64,000 nucleotides of DNA from Candidatus Nitrosopumilus sp. GTDB lineage: Archaea > Thermoproteota > Nitrososphaeria > Nitrososphaerales > Nitrosopumilaceae. The stretch spans positions 1 to 64,000 of the forward strand of contig JAOMJV010000003.1 of assembly GCA_028351415.1 (NCBI GenBank). The letters are read 5' to 3'. The translations under genes were made by a program, and so were the position numbers. Below the pieces are notes generated by a model, which did no database searches, was not told where the DNA came from, and saw only the letters and a list, made by a program, of their open reading frames with translations. Positions 1 through 10,952 of the stretch are shown in pieces (the stretch's first letter is position 1; every line of letters starts with the position of its first letter).

Positions 1-569
1 ATATCGGGGGCGTTTTGATTAATTGGAAAGATGAGTGGCTATTTCAAGAAATATCTAAACAATTACAAATGCCATTTGAAAAAATAGAATCTAAATTCAA
101 TGCTAATCTTTGCAGTCTTTTTGAATCCAAAATTAACGAAAAAGAATTTTGGAATCTGGTTCTTGAACATGATAGTAAAATTGATCATAAAATAATCAGT
201 AAAACATTTTTAAAAATGTCTAGCATAAACTATGATTTTCTAAATTTTGCTAAATCATTAAAGACTGATGAAAATCATATTGGTATTTTATCTAATTTAA
301 CACCCGATACTTCTACATGTATTCCGCACTCTTTGTTAGATGACTTTGATTATTTATTTTATTCAAATTCTTTAAAGATGTCAAAACCTCATGCCGAGAT
401 ATATCAACATGTATGTAGCAAAATTCCTTCAAAGAATATTTTATTTATTGATGACAAGCAGGAAAATTTAGACGCCGCAAAATTATTTGGCATGGAAACT
501 ATCTTATTCACTCTTTCAGATTTTTCCACTAAAGTCATTCACAAAAAGATTTTAAATTTTTTAAAATAA
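1..569 (+). CDS. HAD-family hydrolase, 5'-truncated by window edge
   Basis: Frame is open to base 3 (IGGVLINWKDEW, HAD motif I region DxGGV); C-terminal part has SKPHAEIYQHV and FIDDKQENLDAAKLFGM HAD motifs. The TTG start at 15 is probably not the real start. Confidence 0.8.
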   Translation, partial: IGGVLINWKDEWLFQEISKQLQMPFEKIESKFNANLCSLFESKINEKEFWNLVLEHDSKIDHKIISKTFLKMSSINYDFLNFAKSLKTDENHIGILSNLTPDTSTCIPHSLLDDFDYLFYSNSLKMSKPHAEIYQHVCSKIPSKNILFIDDKQENLDAAKLFGMETILFTLSDFSTKVIHKKILNFLK

Positions 570-663
570 ATTTAATTTAAATTTTAAAAACTTGTTTCAA
601 AAAAATATAATATGATCCTAGATTCTTCTCTACTTTTAAAAAGATAAAAAAAGTAATAACTTC

Positions 664-969
664 ATGAGCGCTATAGAGACAAAACCTTGGGTTATCATCA
701 CTGTGTTTAAAGAAAATACAAACCCTCAAGATATTGAAAGAATAGGTCCTCAAATACAAGGTATTGTGGATGACTGGCAAAGTACCGGTAACATTATGTG
801 GTCAGGACCATTTAGTGACAATCTTACCGGGATGGCTGTTTTTGAGGCTACAAAAAATGATGCTGATAGTTTTTTCAAAAAATATGATAAAATTTGTTCT
901 GGAATTTTAGAATATTCTATGTACGAATGGGATGCAATGCCTATCCTATCTGTCCTATCTAACAAATAG
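664..969 (+). CDS. conserved hypothetical protein (about 101 aa)
   Basis: Intact ATG ORF with good codon bias; overlapping antisense ORFs look spurious. Confidence 0.6.
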   Translation: MSAIETKPWVIITVFKENTNPQDIERIGPQIQGIVDDWQSTGNIMWSGPFSDNLTGMAVFEATKNDADSFFKKYDKICSGILEYSMYEWDAMPILSVLSNK

Positions 970-992
970 GCTTTTTTTATTTTTCTGCTAAA

Positions 993-1154
993 ATGAATAA
1001 CAAACTTTGTCGAATTTGTGGTTGTGAGGTACGGGAACTTGATTTGTGTACGACATGCCGTTTGAGTATTACTTCAATTTGCAATTGCTGTAAAAATGTG
1101 GTGGATATACAAACTCATGCTCGTGGTATGTGTGATGCATGTCATGGCTTGTAA
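993..1154 (+). CDS. small Cys-rich putative zinc-binding protein (53 aa)
   Basis: Not in ORF track. ATG at 993 translates to MNNKLCRICGCEVRELDLCTTCRLSITSICNCCKNVVDIQTHARGMCDACHGL* with repeated CxxC motifs. Confidence 0.6.
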   Translation: MNNKLCRICGCEVRELDLCTTCRLSITSICNCCKNVVDIQTHARGMCDACHGL

Positions 1155-1350
1155 GGAAATTTGCCTTTCTCATAAGGCACAAACTAATGGAAGGGGCAGG
1201 TATTCCGATAATCAAAAACGATGTCAGACATGTGAAATATTCATCAAATGGGAGGGACTTTGGTGTCCTTGTTGTGGGTACATGTTGAGAACACATCCGC
1301 GAAATAGCATATCTAGAAAAAAATCTGAATCTGCAAAAAATAGATATTAA
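1144..1350 (+). CDS. small zinc-ribbon protein
   Basis: In frame with track ORF 1096..1350; more plausible ATG at 1144 (MACKEICLSHKAQTNGRGRYSDNQKRCQTCEIFIKWEGLWCPCCGYMLRTHPRN). Overlaps the end of 993..1154. Confidence 0.65.
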   Translation: MACKEICLSHKAQTNGRGRYSDNQKRCQTCEIFIKWEGLWCPCCGYMLRTHPRNSISRKKSESAKNRY

Positions 1351-1599
1351 AATTAGTTATTTCGTAATCTTTCCTTTCTTATGTAATTGAATTATGCAAT
1401 CCATGATCCTGAATTTGGCACTATGGATATGATGATTCTTGCAATTATCGGTTCAATTTTATTTGCATCCAGGAGCAAACTAATGACAATTAAATGATTC
1501 TAGATAAAAATTGTTTATTATTTTTTCTTTTTTTAATTTATCTTAGCACTATCATAATTTTTTATTTCTAGTTATATTCAATGTTCTTTAAAATAGAGC

Positions 1600-2568
1600 A
1601 TGTCAAATTTTGCCAGACCTGCTATCGGAGTTAGCAAATGCTTAGAGTTTGACATGTGCAGATATGACGGAAGTAGAATTAATAATAATTTTGTTAGAAA
1701 TATGAAAGAGTATGTGGATTTTATTACTGTCTGCCCTGAAGTCGGAATTGGTCTTGGTTCTCCGAGAAAACCAATTAGGTTAGTTACCATTGGTGGTGAA
1801 AAGAATCTCTACCAGCCATCTTCCAAAAAAAATCTAACCGAAGACATGCATGATTTTACTAAAAAATTTGTCACAGATAATTCTGTCCTTGATGGATTTA
1901 TCTTTAAACGGGATTCCCCTACCTGTGGAATTACAGATGTTAGATTGTATCACAAACTAGGCACGGATGTAGGTTACGGTAAGACATCTGGGATGTTTTC
2001 TGAAGGTGTATTGAAAGAATTTCCTAATCTTGTAAAAGAAGATGAAAAGAGATTGAATAATATTTCTATAAGGGAAACATTTCTAACAAGAATATTTGTT
2101 TTAGCTCACCTTAGAGAGTCATTAGAATTTAAAGACATTAAAAAATTAACTCAATTTCATTCAAAAAACATGTTACTATTTTTATGCCATGATGAAGAAC
2201 TAACTGCTAAACTTGGTTCAATTTTAAAAAGTAATAATGGTTTTAAAATAATTGCTGATGAATACAAGAACATTGCTTATTCAATTTTATCATCCATACC
2301 TGAAAAAAGTTCAATTATAGACACATTCAATTATATTTTTACTCCCATCCGCTCTAAATTATCTTCATCAGAACAATCACATTACTTTTCTTTAATTGAT
2401 GGATTTGATAATGATTTAATTTCACAGTCTGAGATTTCTACATTGTTGTATTCTTGGGCATTGCGATATGATTTGGAAAGTATTACTGATCAATCTTTGT
2501 TTAATCCATTCCCAAAAACTTTGCTGTTGGATCTAATTGAATCAAAAAAAGAATACTCAATTTTATAA
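1600..2568 (+). CDS. DUF523/DUF1722 domain protein (YbgA-like)
   Basis: N-terminal GVSKCLEFDMCRYDGSR..VCPEVGIGLGSPRKPIRL (DUF523) plus a DUF1722-like C-terminal half. Confidence 0.75.
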   Translation: MSNFARPAIGVSKCLEFDMCRYDGSRINNNFVRNMKEYVDFITVCPEVGIGLGSPRKPIRLVTIGGEKNLYQPSSKKNLTEDMHDFTKKFVTDNSVLDGFIFKRDSPTCGITDVRLYHKLGTDVGYGKTSGMFSEGVLKEFPNLVKEDEKRLNNISIRETFLTRIFVLAHLRESLEFKDIKKLTQFHSKNMLLFLCHDEELTAKLGSILKSNNGFKIIADEYKNIAYSILSSIPEKSSIIDTFNYIFTPIRSKLSSSEQSHYFSLIDGFDNDLISQSEISTLLYSWALRYDLESITDQSLFNPFPKTLLLDLIESKKEYSIL

Positions 2569-2841
2569 TCATTATTTTCACCTTAGATCAAACAACGCAA
2601 TTCAGATAAAACTTTGCAAGAATTATATTTTTAATTGTAAGAATTTTATCATTGTTTGTAATTATTACACAAAAAAAATTATACTTAATTACCATAATCC
2701 CCTAGCATTATCATTAGGAGCAAGTTCACCATTACCCCCTGAGTTTCATCACTCTAAAGGAAACCAAACGGGATTCTGCCCTGGGCTTGTTCACTTTTAT
2801 GAAATAGAAAGCATTAATTTGATATTTTTTTCATTCAAGTC

Positions 2842-3327
2842 ATGTCGTCTGAAATTGACTGGTACAGGGATTTTTTTAATATTTCATGGGCTCGTGAACA
2901 AAATAAACTTGTTTTACTAGTAGTTTTTGAAGATAAAAAAACAGCGATAAATGTTGCTAAAGAAATTGAAAATTGGAGTGAAAAATTCACTCGACTAACA
3001 ATTATAGAAAAAGATAATGATGAATATGCTATTTGCTGTTATGAGGATCCACAAATCTCAAAAAGTGACAAAAAAATTGGATTGTTTATGACTGGAATGA
3101 AACAGAGCACTGGATATGAATACACAAAAATCATCATCGAAGACAAGGCAACCCTTTTACAAATTACGTACGCTGAAGATTTTATAGATATTAAAACACA
3201 TGAAGAAATTTCAAAATTAGTACCACTAAGAAAATCTAGAATTATTTCTGAAAATGATTTAAAAAAACAGCAATATTATTTTGAAAGAACTGCAAATACT
3301 GGCAAAAAAATTAATGAAGATAAATAA
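2842..3327 (+). CDS. hypothetical protein (161 aa)
   Basis: Intact ORF MSSEIDWYRDFFNISWAREQNK... with normal codon bias. Confidence 0.5.
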   Translation: MSSEIDWYRDFFNISWAREQNKLVLLVVFEDKKTAINVAKEIENWSEKFTRLTIIEKDNDEYAICCYEDPQISKSDKKIGLFMTGMKQSTGYEYTKIIIEDKATLLQITYAEDFIDIKTHEEISKLVPLRKSRIISENDLKKQQYYFERTANTGKKINEDK

Positions 3328-3862
3328 AACACAATTGTGATCAATTATCCCTGATGGTTGAAAATCAATATAAAAAAATCACTACTAAATTATTCATAAT
3401 ACCACACTACTGATCAATCGTTCATATGTTTTAAATGCAAATTTGCTTTACTCTATCTATGAATGATAACGATAACTCTGCAACCTGGGAAGATGCAATA
3501 GGCTCATCCTGGTTAATATCTGAAGAATAATTGAATAATTTTGGCTAATTCTGCTTATCTTTGGATTAACTTTAATGATTGATTGTATGCTTCTTTTCTA
3601 CTTTTAAATTATTTTTATTTCTTGAAAATAATTAAAAACTAAATAATAATACGATGTCAACTTGACAAGTAAGTAGTACTCATCAAGCCAACAAAGAACA
3701 GTATTTCTAAAGGAATAAAAATCATTTGTGTCAAAGTATGACCGTAAATTATTTTATTATTGCGAATTTAATTTAATACTGCCCGACATACTTATTTTTT
3801 TTTACAATACTTCATTTTATAAATAATTAAATTTGACACTATATTGATGAGTGGCTATATTG

Positions 3863-3988
3863 ATGGTTGAACACACTAAAGAATGCAAATATCGGGTTGA
3901 CAATGATTTACGACATACAAATTGTTATTGTAAATGTCATAAAATTGTCATGATGGAATCTGCAAAAATGGAATCAAGAACTTTCTGA
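3863..3988 (+). CDS. very small Cys/His-rich protein (41 aa)
   Basis: Not in ORF track: MVEHTKECKYRVDNDLRHTNCYCKCHKIVMMESAKMESRTF*. Overlaps the 3' end of the convergent ORF 3974..4210. Confidence 0.35.
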   Translation: MVEHTKECKYRVDNDLRHTNCYCKCHKIVMMESAKMESRTF

Positions 3989-4210
3989 TTCTTTTTTAGG
4001 ATCAAAATTACTCACAATATCCTGAACCATTTTCATTATTTCTTCTTCAATCTGTTCTTGGTTCTTTCCTAATTTGTCCATTAGTTTTATTTGATCCATT
4101 AATGCAAAATGTACGCGACCTTGCAAATATTTATCAATATCATACGATCCTTTAGGAAATTCAGTAACAAAAAGATCATGATTTGATGAATCTTTAGATA
4201 ATTCTGCCAT
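3974..4210 (-). CDS. hypothetical protein (78 aa)
   Basis: Intact ORF, no overlapping competitor apart from its 3' tail. Confidence 0.5.
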   Translation of the reverse strand: MAELSKDSSNHDLFVTEFPKGSYDIDKYLQGRVHFALMDQIKLMDKLGKNQEQIEEEIMKMVQDIVSNFDPKKESESS

Positions 4211-4445
4211 GTTAGAAATTAAAAAAATGATATTATGTATTTTGTCAACCTTGCAAATATTTCAAATAATTTTGTGCCTAGGAAATCCTCCAAATATCTA
4301 ATACAGCACGTCTATAGAATTACTAAAATTTGGAATTGCAGAAAATGATGATAATGCATGATTAACACGTGCAAGATGCCTTGAAATCATTTCTCATAAA
4401 TTAAAAAATCTTTTTACGATACAGAGTATTGGAAAAAATTGAAAC

Positions 4446-6374
4446 TTGTCTGATTTTGAATTTATTCCAAATGACGAACAATTTCAAAATTCAAACATTT
4501 ACAAATTTATGCAAAAACATGACATATCATCATTAGATCAATTATGTATAAAATCAAAAAATAATTTAGAATGGTTTTGGGAATCAGTAGATAAGGATAT
4601 TGGGATAATATGGGATAAACCCTACACAAAAACATTAGATACTTCAAATGGAATTGCTTGGTCCAAATGGTTTGTTAACGGTAAAACTAATCTTTACAAA
4701 TCATCTGTAGAAAAATTTACAAAAACATCTCCAGAAAAAATTGCATATAATTTTATATCTGAAGATGGTATTGAAACAAAATTATCATACATTGAATTAA
4801 ATTCAAAAGTTTCAAAACTTGCAAATGGATTAAAATCATTAGGGGTAAAAAAAGGAGATGTAATTGCAATTTATTTACCTATGATAGAGGAAGCAATTGT
4901 ATCCATACTTGCAGCAGCTAAAATTGGTGCAATTCAAACAATTATTTTTTCAGGATACAGCTCAGAATCATTACAAATAAGATTACAAGATTGTCATGCA
5001 AAAATACTGTTAACTTCTGATGGGTTTCATAGAAAAGGAAAACCTGTGTCGCAAAAAACAACTGTTGAAACTGCAACTGAAAATACTGATATCGAAAAAA
5101 TAATTGTGGTTTCATACAAAGGAATTGATCAATATGAGAAATCAGAAAAAATTCAATTTTATGATGCACTGGTATTTGATCAAATGGATTCTTGTGATAC
5201 TGAAATTATGGATTCTGAGGATCCTCTATTCATCTTGTATACCTCTGGAACTACTGGAAAACCTAAAGGGGTTATTCACACACATGGTGGCTTTTCTGTC
5301 TTTGCAGGTCATCAGGCATCATATTTGGTAGACATTCATCAAAATGATGTACTGTTCTGGCCTGCAGACATTGGTTGGATTACGGGATTAGTTTGGAATG
5401 TCTATGGTTTATTGATCATGGGGGCAAGTGCCGTAATCTATGATGGTGCACTTGACTATCCCACTATGGATAGAATATGGGAAATCCTGTCAAAATACAA
5501 TGCAACAATATTTGGAATCTCACCCACTGCCGTAAGACTATTCAAGAAAAATAATGTTCAGCCGCTTGATAGATACACACTAGATACATTAAGAAATATT
5601 CCAACAACTGGTGAGCCGTTGGATGAAGATTCTTGGTGGTGGCTGTTTGAAAAAGTAGGAAATAAAAAAATACCTATAGTAAATTTATCCGGAGGGACAG
5701 AAATTGGCGGTGCAATGTTATCTGTATTTCCTGGAATGAAATTAAAACCATCTACTGTCGGCATTCCAGTACCTGGAATGGATTTGGACATTGTTGATGA
5801 CGAGGGTAATTCTGTACGTGGAACAAATGGATATTTGGTGATAAAATCACCATGGCCTGCAATGACTAGAGGATTATTGAATGACGATGACAGATATGTC
5901 AAAACATACTGGTCTAGATTTGAAAACATATGGTTTCATGGTGATTATGTATTTGCAGATGAAGACAATCTGTGGTACATGCAGGGTAGATCTGATGATG
6001 TGATTAATGTATCTGGTCACAGAATGAGTACTGCTGAAATTGAACATGCCGTAATTTCACATAACAAAATCTCCGATGCGGCTTCAATTTCTATTCCTGA
6101 TGAATTAACAGGAGAGGCAATTGTTGTATTTTTTGTACCTGATGATAACGCTGACATTGATTTAGAATCTGAAATCACGGAACATGTTTCTAACAAAATT
6201 GGAAAAATTGCAAAACCTAAACATATTTTTCAATTATCTGATCTACCGAAAACACGAACAGGTAAAATTATACGTAGATTGCTAAAAGCAAAATTAATGG
6301 GAACTGAGTTGGGTGATTTATCCTCTTTAGAAAATCCTGATATTTTGGATGAAATAAATAAATTAAATAAATAA
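4446..6374 (+). CDS. AMP-forming acyl-CoA synthetase (acetyl-/acetoacetyl-CoA synthetase family)
   Basis: LFILYTSGTTGKPKGVIHTHGG adenylate-forming signature, GWITG, GHRMSTAEIEHA, and PKTRTGKIIRRLLKA C-terminal motif. Confidence 0.88.
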   Translation: MSDFEFIPNDEQFQNSNIYKFMQKHDISSLDQLCIKSKNNLEWFWESVDKDIGIIWDKPYTKTLDTSNGIAWSKWFVNGKTNLYKSSVEKFTKTSPEKIAYNFISEDGIETKLSYIELNSKVSKLANGLKSLGVKKGDVIAIYLPMIEEAIVSILAAAKIGAIQTIIFSGYSSESLQIRLQDCHAKILLTSDGFHRKGKPVSQKTTVETATENTDIEKIIVVSYKGIDQYEKSEKIQFYDALVFDQMDSCDTEIMDSEDPLFILYTSGTTGKPKGVIHTHGGFSVFAGHQASYLVDIHQNDVLFWPADIGWITGLVWNVYGLLIMGASAVIYDGALDYPTMDRIWEILSKYNATIFGISPTAVRLFKKNNVQPLDRYTLDTLRNIPTTGEPLDEDSWWWLFEKVGNKKIPIVNLSGGTEIGGAMLSVFPGMKLKPSTVGIPVPGMDLDIVDDEGNSVRGTNGYLVIKSPWPAMTRGLLNDDDRYVKTYWSRFENIWFHGDYVFADEDNLWYMQGRSDDVINVSGHRMSTAEIEHAVISHNKISDAASISIPDELTGEAIVVFFVPDDNADIDLESEITEHVSNKIGKIAKPKHIFQLSDLPKTRTGKIIRRLLKAKLMGTELGDLSSLENPDILDEINKLNK

Positions 6375-6647
6375 TTTTTTTGATTTATTTTGTGCCTATT
6401 TAATGAATAATGTGATAGAAAGTCAAAACCACATGGTTACCGACAGGTAACTAAGCACCACACTAGTTTTACAACTTACTGCGCAATGTTTGGAATTAAT
6501 TGACTCCTATCTAATTATAGTATGAAATTATAGAATAAAAATATAATTTATTTATTTTTAACATTTGTCCAATTATTTCTTTTAAATTTAATATTTAAGT
6601 AATTTAATTGTCGTGGGGTTAATCAATGATTACGCATGATTTACTGT

Positions 6648-6791
6648 ATGTCTAATGAACAACAAAAAATTATGGACTTTCAAAAGAAAATTGAGTCATT
6701 GAATAACGTAAAACAATTAACTTTTCTAGAGCGAAAAGAATTGGTTTTGAAAGAAAATAATACTCTAAAACGACCTAGTTATCATTTGTAA
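6648..6791 (+). CDS. small hypothetical protein (47 aa)
   Basis: Below track length cutoff: MSNEQQKIMDFQKKIESLNNVKQLTFLERKELVLKENNTLKRPSYHL*. Confidence 0.4.
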   Translation: MSNEQQKIMDFQKKIESLNNVKQLTFLERKELVLKENNTLKRPSYHL

Positions 6792-6935
6792 CTAGTATTA
6801 CGTAATTTATCGTGTAGCACGAACTTATTGTATAATATCTTTAAAAAATATTGAATTTTGGTTTAGAAAATCTACCCCTTTGATATTTTCTGATTCACGT
6901 TTAATGGCTAAATGAAGCTAGGAAAAAAATGATTA

Positions 6936-8246
6936 TTGAAATTCATAGTTGATCAGCAAGTTGAAGACATTGAAATGCCTGAGAATCTTAAATTAAACAC
7001 ATTTTTACAAGAATTTCATTCTAGCTGTGACCAACCTGAATGCAGTTTTGGTTTCTACGGATTTGCTTTTGGTCAATCTCCATTCCCCGTACCTCAATTA
7101 ATTCAAAATGCATTAATTAAAAATGCGGATAAGGGTGCATATGCTGCAGTACCTGGTATTCCAGAATTACGAAGTGCCATATCTAAATACAACAAACATT
7201 ATTTTGAACTGGATGTAGCTCCTGAAAGAATCTATGTCGGTCCCGGAACTAAAGAATTAATATTTAATCTTTTAGAAATATTGCACGGCACAGTAATTTT
7301 GCCAACTCCTGCATGGCTGGGATACTTGCCACAAATTAGATTCTTGCAAAAAAATTACCACATGCTACCTACAAGAGCAAATAAAAAAATATCTCCGACT
7401 GATTTACAAAAATTATCACTAAGACTTCAAGACAGGCAAAAAATTCTGATTCTAAATAACCCCAATAACCCTACTGGATTATTATATGATAGATTGGAAT
7501 TAGAGGAAATCGCAGACATCTGTCGAGAACAAAATATTGTAGTTATTTCTGATGAGATTTATGCACAAACCACTTTTAATTTTTCAAAATTCGTTAGCAT
7601 GGGAAAAATTTACCCTGAGGGAACTTTTGTAACAAATGGATTATCCAAATCACATGCTGCTGGTGGATATCGATTAGGCTATGTTGTTTTTCCACAACAT
7701 GCATCTGACCTTAAATCTCAATTTAAAAAAATACTTGCAACTGAATACACCGCAGTATCCACTCCAATTCAACATGCTGCTGTTGAGGGGTTTGAAATTA
7801 GTAAAGACATGGATGAGTATTTTGAAATTACCCGTAACATACATCGCATAATGGGCGAGTATGTCTATAATTCATTATTAGAAATTGAGGGGGTTAAAGT
7901 AACAAAACCCGAGGCTACATTTTATCTGCTGGCAGATTTTAATGCATTTGCAACAGATTTACAAAAAGTAAAAATCAACACATCTCAAAAATTATCTGAG
8001 TCATTAATGGTTCATCCCTATCACACTGCAATAGTTGGAGGTGATAGTTTAGTTTTAGAACGAACTGATTTTAGTGCAAGAATTGCATATGTGGATTATG
8101 ACGGTGCAAAAGTTTATCAGAGTTATAAAAAACAAATACCTAAAACTCATTCTGAAAGAACTGAATTTGTAAAAAACAATGCACCAAAAATGGTTCAAGG
8201 TATTAAAATGATTGCAAAATTTTTTGAAGATATTAGAAATAAATAA
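6936..8246 (+). CDS. class I/II PLP-dependent aminotransferase
   Basis: ILNNPNNPTG, ISDEIYAQT, TNGLSKSHAAGGYRLGY (PLP lysine) motifs. Confidence 0.85.
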   Translation: MKFIVDQQVEDIEMPENLKLNTFLQEFHSSCDQPECSFGFYGFAFGQSPFPVPQLIQNALIKNADKGAYAAVPGIPELRSAISKYNKHYFELDVAPERIYVGPGTKELIFNLLEILHGTVILPTPAWLGYLPQIRFLQKNYHMLPTRANKKISPTDLQKLSLRLQDRQKILILNNPNNPTGLLYDRLELEEIADICREQNIVVISDEIYAQTTFNFSKFVSMGKIYPEGTFVTNGLSKSHAAGGYRLGYVVFPQHASDLKSQFKKILATEYTAVSTPIQHAAVEGFEISKDMDEYFEITRNIHRIMGEYVYNSLLEIEGVKVTKPEATFYLLADFNAFATDLQKVKINTSQKLSESLMVHPYHTAIVGGDSLVLERTDFSARIAYVDYDGAKVYQSYKKQIPKTHSERTEFVKNNAPKMVQGIKMIAKFFEDIRNK

Positions 8247-8342
8247 TTAATTTTATTATTTTTTTATCTACTTTAACAAAATATTGGAAACAATATTCTA
8301 CTATTCCACAATGTTCTTTAGTATCAAAAAATAGCAATTTTC

Positions 8343-8693
8343 ATGACAGAATTTGAACATAAACCATATGATAAAATTTATGTTCGAGATATGATCAAAC
8401 TCAGCCTTGATGATCTTATTGGTATGATGTCTTCATTAGAAGCAGCAAATGCCTATTGGGTTGATGGTGTATTGTTTGCCAGTTTTGCTATGACTGAATC
8501 TGAAGAATTGGCTAAAAAAGAAATGAATAATGAAATGTTTTTAGACAAAGTTATTTTTGCCGTATATGAAAATTATTCAAAAACAGTAAAATCTACAACC
8601 AATCTTGAAATTGGTGTTTTGAATATGCAAAAAAGTAGTCTGTATACTGATTTAATTAAATGGTTAAAGACCCAATCTATTTGGACTGAGTAA
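8343..8693 (+). CDS. conserved hypothetical protein
   Basis: Intact ATG ORF. Confidence 0.55.
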   Translation: MTEFEHKPYDKIYVRDMIKLSLDDLIGMMSSLEAANAYWVDGVLFASFAMTESEELAKKEMNNEMFLDKVIFAVYENYSKTVKSTTNLEIGVLNMQKSSLYTDLIKWLKTQSIWTE

Positions 8694-8761
8694 AGCCATC
8701 TACAGTTTCACCTGATTACTTTTGGTATAATCTTTTTATCATAACCAAACTGATTTAACAT

Positions 8762-9289
8762 ATGGCACTAAAATCTGAATCCTCGTTTAAAGAATATTTG
8801 AAAAAATTACCTGATCATACTATTATTGAATATTATTCTGATGTGGAATATTCCCCATTCCCAATAATACTAATTCAAGAGTATGCCCGAAGATTTCAGC
8901 AAAAAAGTAAAAATGAAATTATTGAGGATTTAAAATATCATACACAATTAGCTCGTAAAAAAACACAGGAAATTAGTAAAATGGCAAAAAAACATACATC
9001 TGTGGATGACTTGACAAAACAGAAAACTCAAAAAATTATTGAACAAGCTAAAAGAAAAGGATACCGAATAGGTGAGAAAATTAGCATTAAACATCATAAT
9101 TTAAGTTCAACATTAAAGAAGACTGCAAAATCAAAAATTCAAAAAACTGTTAATGCTGGAAAGAAATTGCAGGTATCTAAAAAAGAAAATTTAGAAATAT
9201 TAGAAAAATTAGCAAAATTAAAAGATTCTGGGATAATTACAGCAAAAGAGTTTCAAGAAAAGAAAAAGAAAATTCTTTCAAACATTTAG
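8762..9289 (+). CDS. Lys-rich protein with C-terminal SHOCT-like motif
   Basis: C-terminus LEKLAKLKDSGIITAKEFQEKKKKIL resembles the SHOCT short domain. Confidence 0.6.
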   Translation: MALKSESSFKEYLKKLPDHTIIEYYSDVEYSPFPIILIQEYARRFQQKSKNEIIEDLKYHTQLARKKTQEISKMAKKHTSVDDLTKQKTQKIIEQAKRKGYRIGEKISIKHHNLSSTLKKTAKSKIQKTVNAGKKLQVSKKENLEILEKLAKLKDSGIITAKEFQEKKKKILSNI

Positions 9290-9301
9290 TTTCTAATTGT
9301 T

Positions 9302-9775
9302 CTATTTGCCTAATACTTTTTTGAATTTATCCAGTTCTGATTTAGTTTTTACAAATTGATCTGTTAAAATTTTAAAAGAAATAATTTGATTCATTTGTTC
9401 ATCTATCAGAAAAATTTTTTCATTAAAAATTACTGTGTCAATAAATTCATCAGTTGGATATGAGGTATATTCAAAAATCTGATTACTAACTTGCATTCTT
9501 AATTTAAATCCCATCAGTAAACCTATTTCTTCATGTTTGTTTAGAAATCCGCTTAGACTTGCTTTTATTTCTGATTTTTTTTCTAATAAACTATATTTTG
9601 ATTTATTTTCAGATATTTCTTCTACAACACAAGCTACGGGATTGCCTTTGATGTGTAAAATTAAAGATTTATGGGTTTGAATGTATTTTTCAACATCCTG
9701 AATTTTATCCAAAGGCATATCCTGATTATTAAAAATTTCATTAATTAATTTTTGATATCCTGGTCTTAAATCCAC
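9302..9775 (-). CDS. hypothetical protein
   Basis: Intact 157-aa ORF. Confidence 0.5.
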   Translation of the reverse strand: MDLRPGYQKLINEIFNNQDMPLDKIQDVEKYIQTHKSLILHIKGNPVACVVEEISENKSKYSLLEKKSEIKASLSGFLNKHEEIGLLMGFKLRMQVSNQIFEYTSYPTDEFIDTVIFNEKIFLIDEQMNQIISFKILTDQFVKTKSELDKFKKVLGK

Positions 9776-10007
9776 ATTTTTAATAAAAAAGTCAGCCTCC
9801 CTCGTTATGGAGACTCTGTAATTGTATTAACTAGTTTATGTGAGCTTTGGGCTCTTCCAGCTAACACCGTAAGATGTCTCTGACTCGATGATCCTATTGG
9901 AATTATCTTTTTCTTAAAAATTACATTTAAAAAAAAATTACATATTGGTTTAATTTTTTTACTATTGATAGATCGCGTATTGTTAATTTTGCTATTAATT
10001 ATTTTTC

Positions 10008-10952
10008 TTATGCAATAATTCTATATTTTCCATAAATTATGTAGATATCTAATACAAGAAAGCCGATTGCTGAACCAATGAACCAATCACTAATTGTTGA
10101 TAATTCCGTTTCATATTCTATATTGGAACTTAATTCTAACACTATTTTATTTAGTGTCTGCTCATCTAATGATTTGAAATAACTGCCTCCAGTACTCTTT
10201 GAAATATTTTTTAGTGTATTTTCATCTAATTCTGCATATTGTGGTTCACCGTAGATGTCATCTCTAATGTAAACTGGTTTTTCAGAACCAATTCCTATTG
10301 TATGAACTTGTACATTGCTCATAATTGCATACTGTATGGATTGTTCTATTGAGACTAATCCTGAATTTTGTATCCCATCACTTAGCAGAATGATTACTCT
10401 TTTGCTATCTGGTATAGATGATACCATGTCTACCCCTAATGATAGTCCATCACCGATTGCTGTTGCTCCGTTGCCTTGCTGAATCAATGAAACTGAATTT
10501 AGTGTTTTTTCCTTTACTGGTGTAAGGTATGATATTGTACTTGCTCCCGTTTCAAATAAAACAACCCCCACATTATTTTTTTCACTAGTTTTTTCCACTA
10601 ACGAATTCACTGCATTTTTTGCAGCCTCAAGGCGTGTTGGTTTGTAATCTGAGGCAGCCATGCTCTCGGATCCATCTAAAACTATTCCTAAATTGATGCC
10701 TTTTTGCACTCCTATAGTCACTATTTGGGGATTTGCCAGTGCCATTATTGCCAAAGAAAGAATAATTATTCCTAGTAGAAACGGAAGGTGTTTTCTAATT
10801 GTATTTTTCTTTACATTCGTTTTTTTAATTATTTTTAACGAACTAAATTTTAAAATTGATTCTTTTTTATTTGAATTATATCTATAGTATATGAAAATTA
10901 AAAGTGGAATAAATAAAAAAAGAAATAATGCATTAATGAATCCAAACTCCAT
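10008..10952 (-). CDS. VWA-domain membrane protein (BatA/BatB-like)
   Basis: LGIVLDGSESMAASD (MIDAS DxSxS), flanking TM segments, adjacent DUF58 and MoxR genes. Confidence 0.85.
   Translation of the reverse strand: MEFGFINALFLFLFIPLLIFIYYRYNSNKKESILKFSSLKIIKKTNVKKNTIRKHLPFLLGIIILSLAIMALANPQIVTIGVQKGINLGIVLDGSESMAASDYKPTRLEAAKNAVNSLVEKTSEKNNVGVVLFETGASTISYLTPVKEKTLNSVSLIQQGNGATAIGDGLSLGVDMVSSIPDSKRVIILLSDGIQNSGLVSIEQSIQYAIMSNVQVHTIGIGSEKPVYIRDDIYGEPQYAELDENTLKNISKSTGGSYFKSLDEQTLNKIVLELSSNIEYETELSTISDWFIGSAIGFLVLDIYIIYGKYRIIA

Noticed and set aside
2537-2920. 127-aa plus-strand ORF
   Set aside because: Overlaps the end of the DUF523/DUF1722 gene and the start of 2842..3327 out of frame; low-complexity composition typical of AT-rich intergenic DNA.
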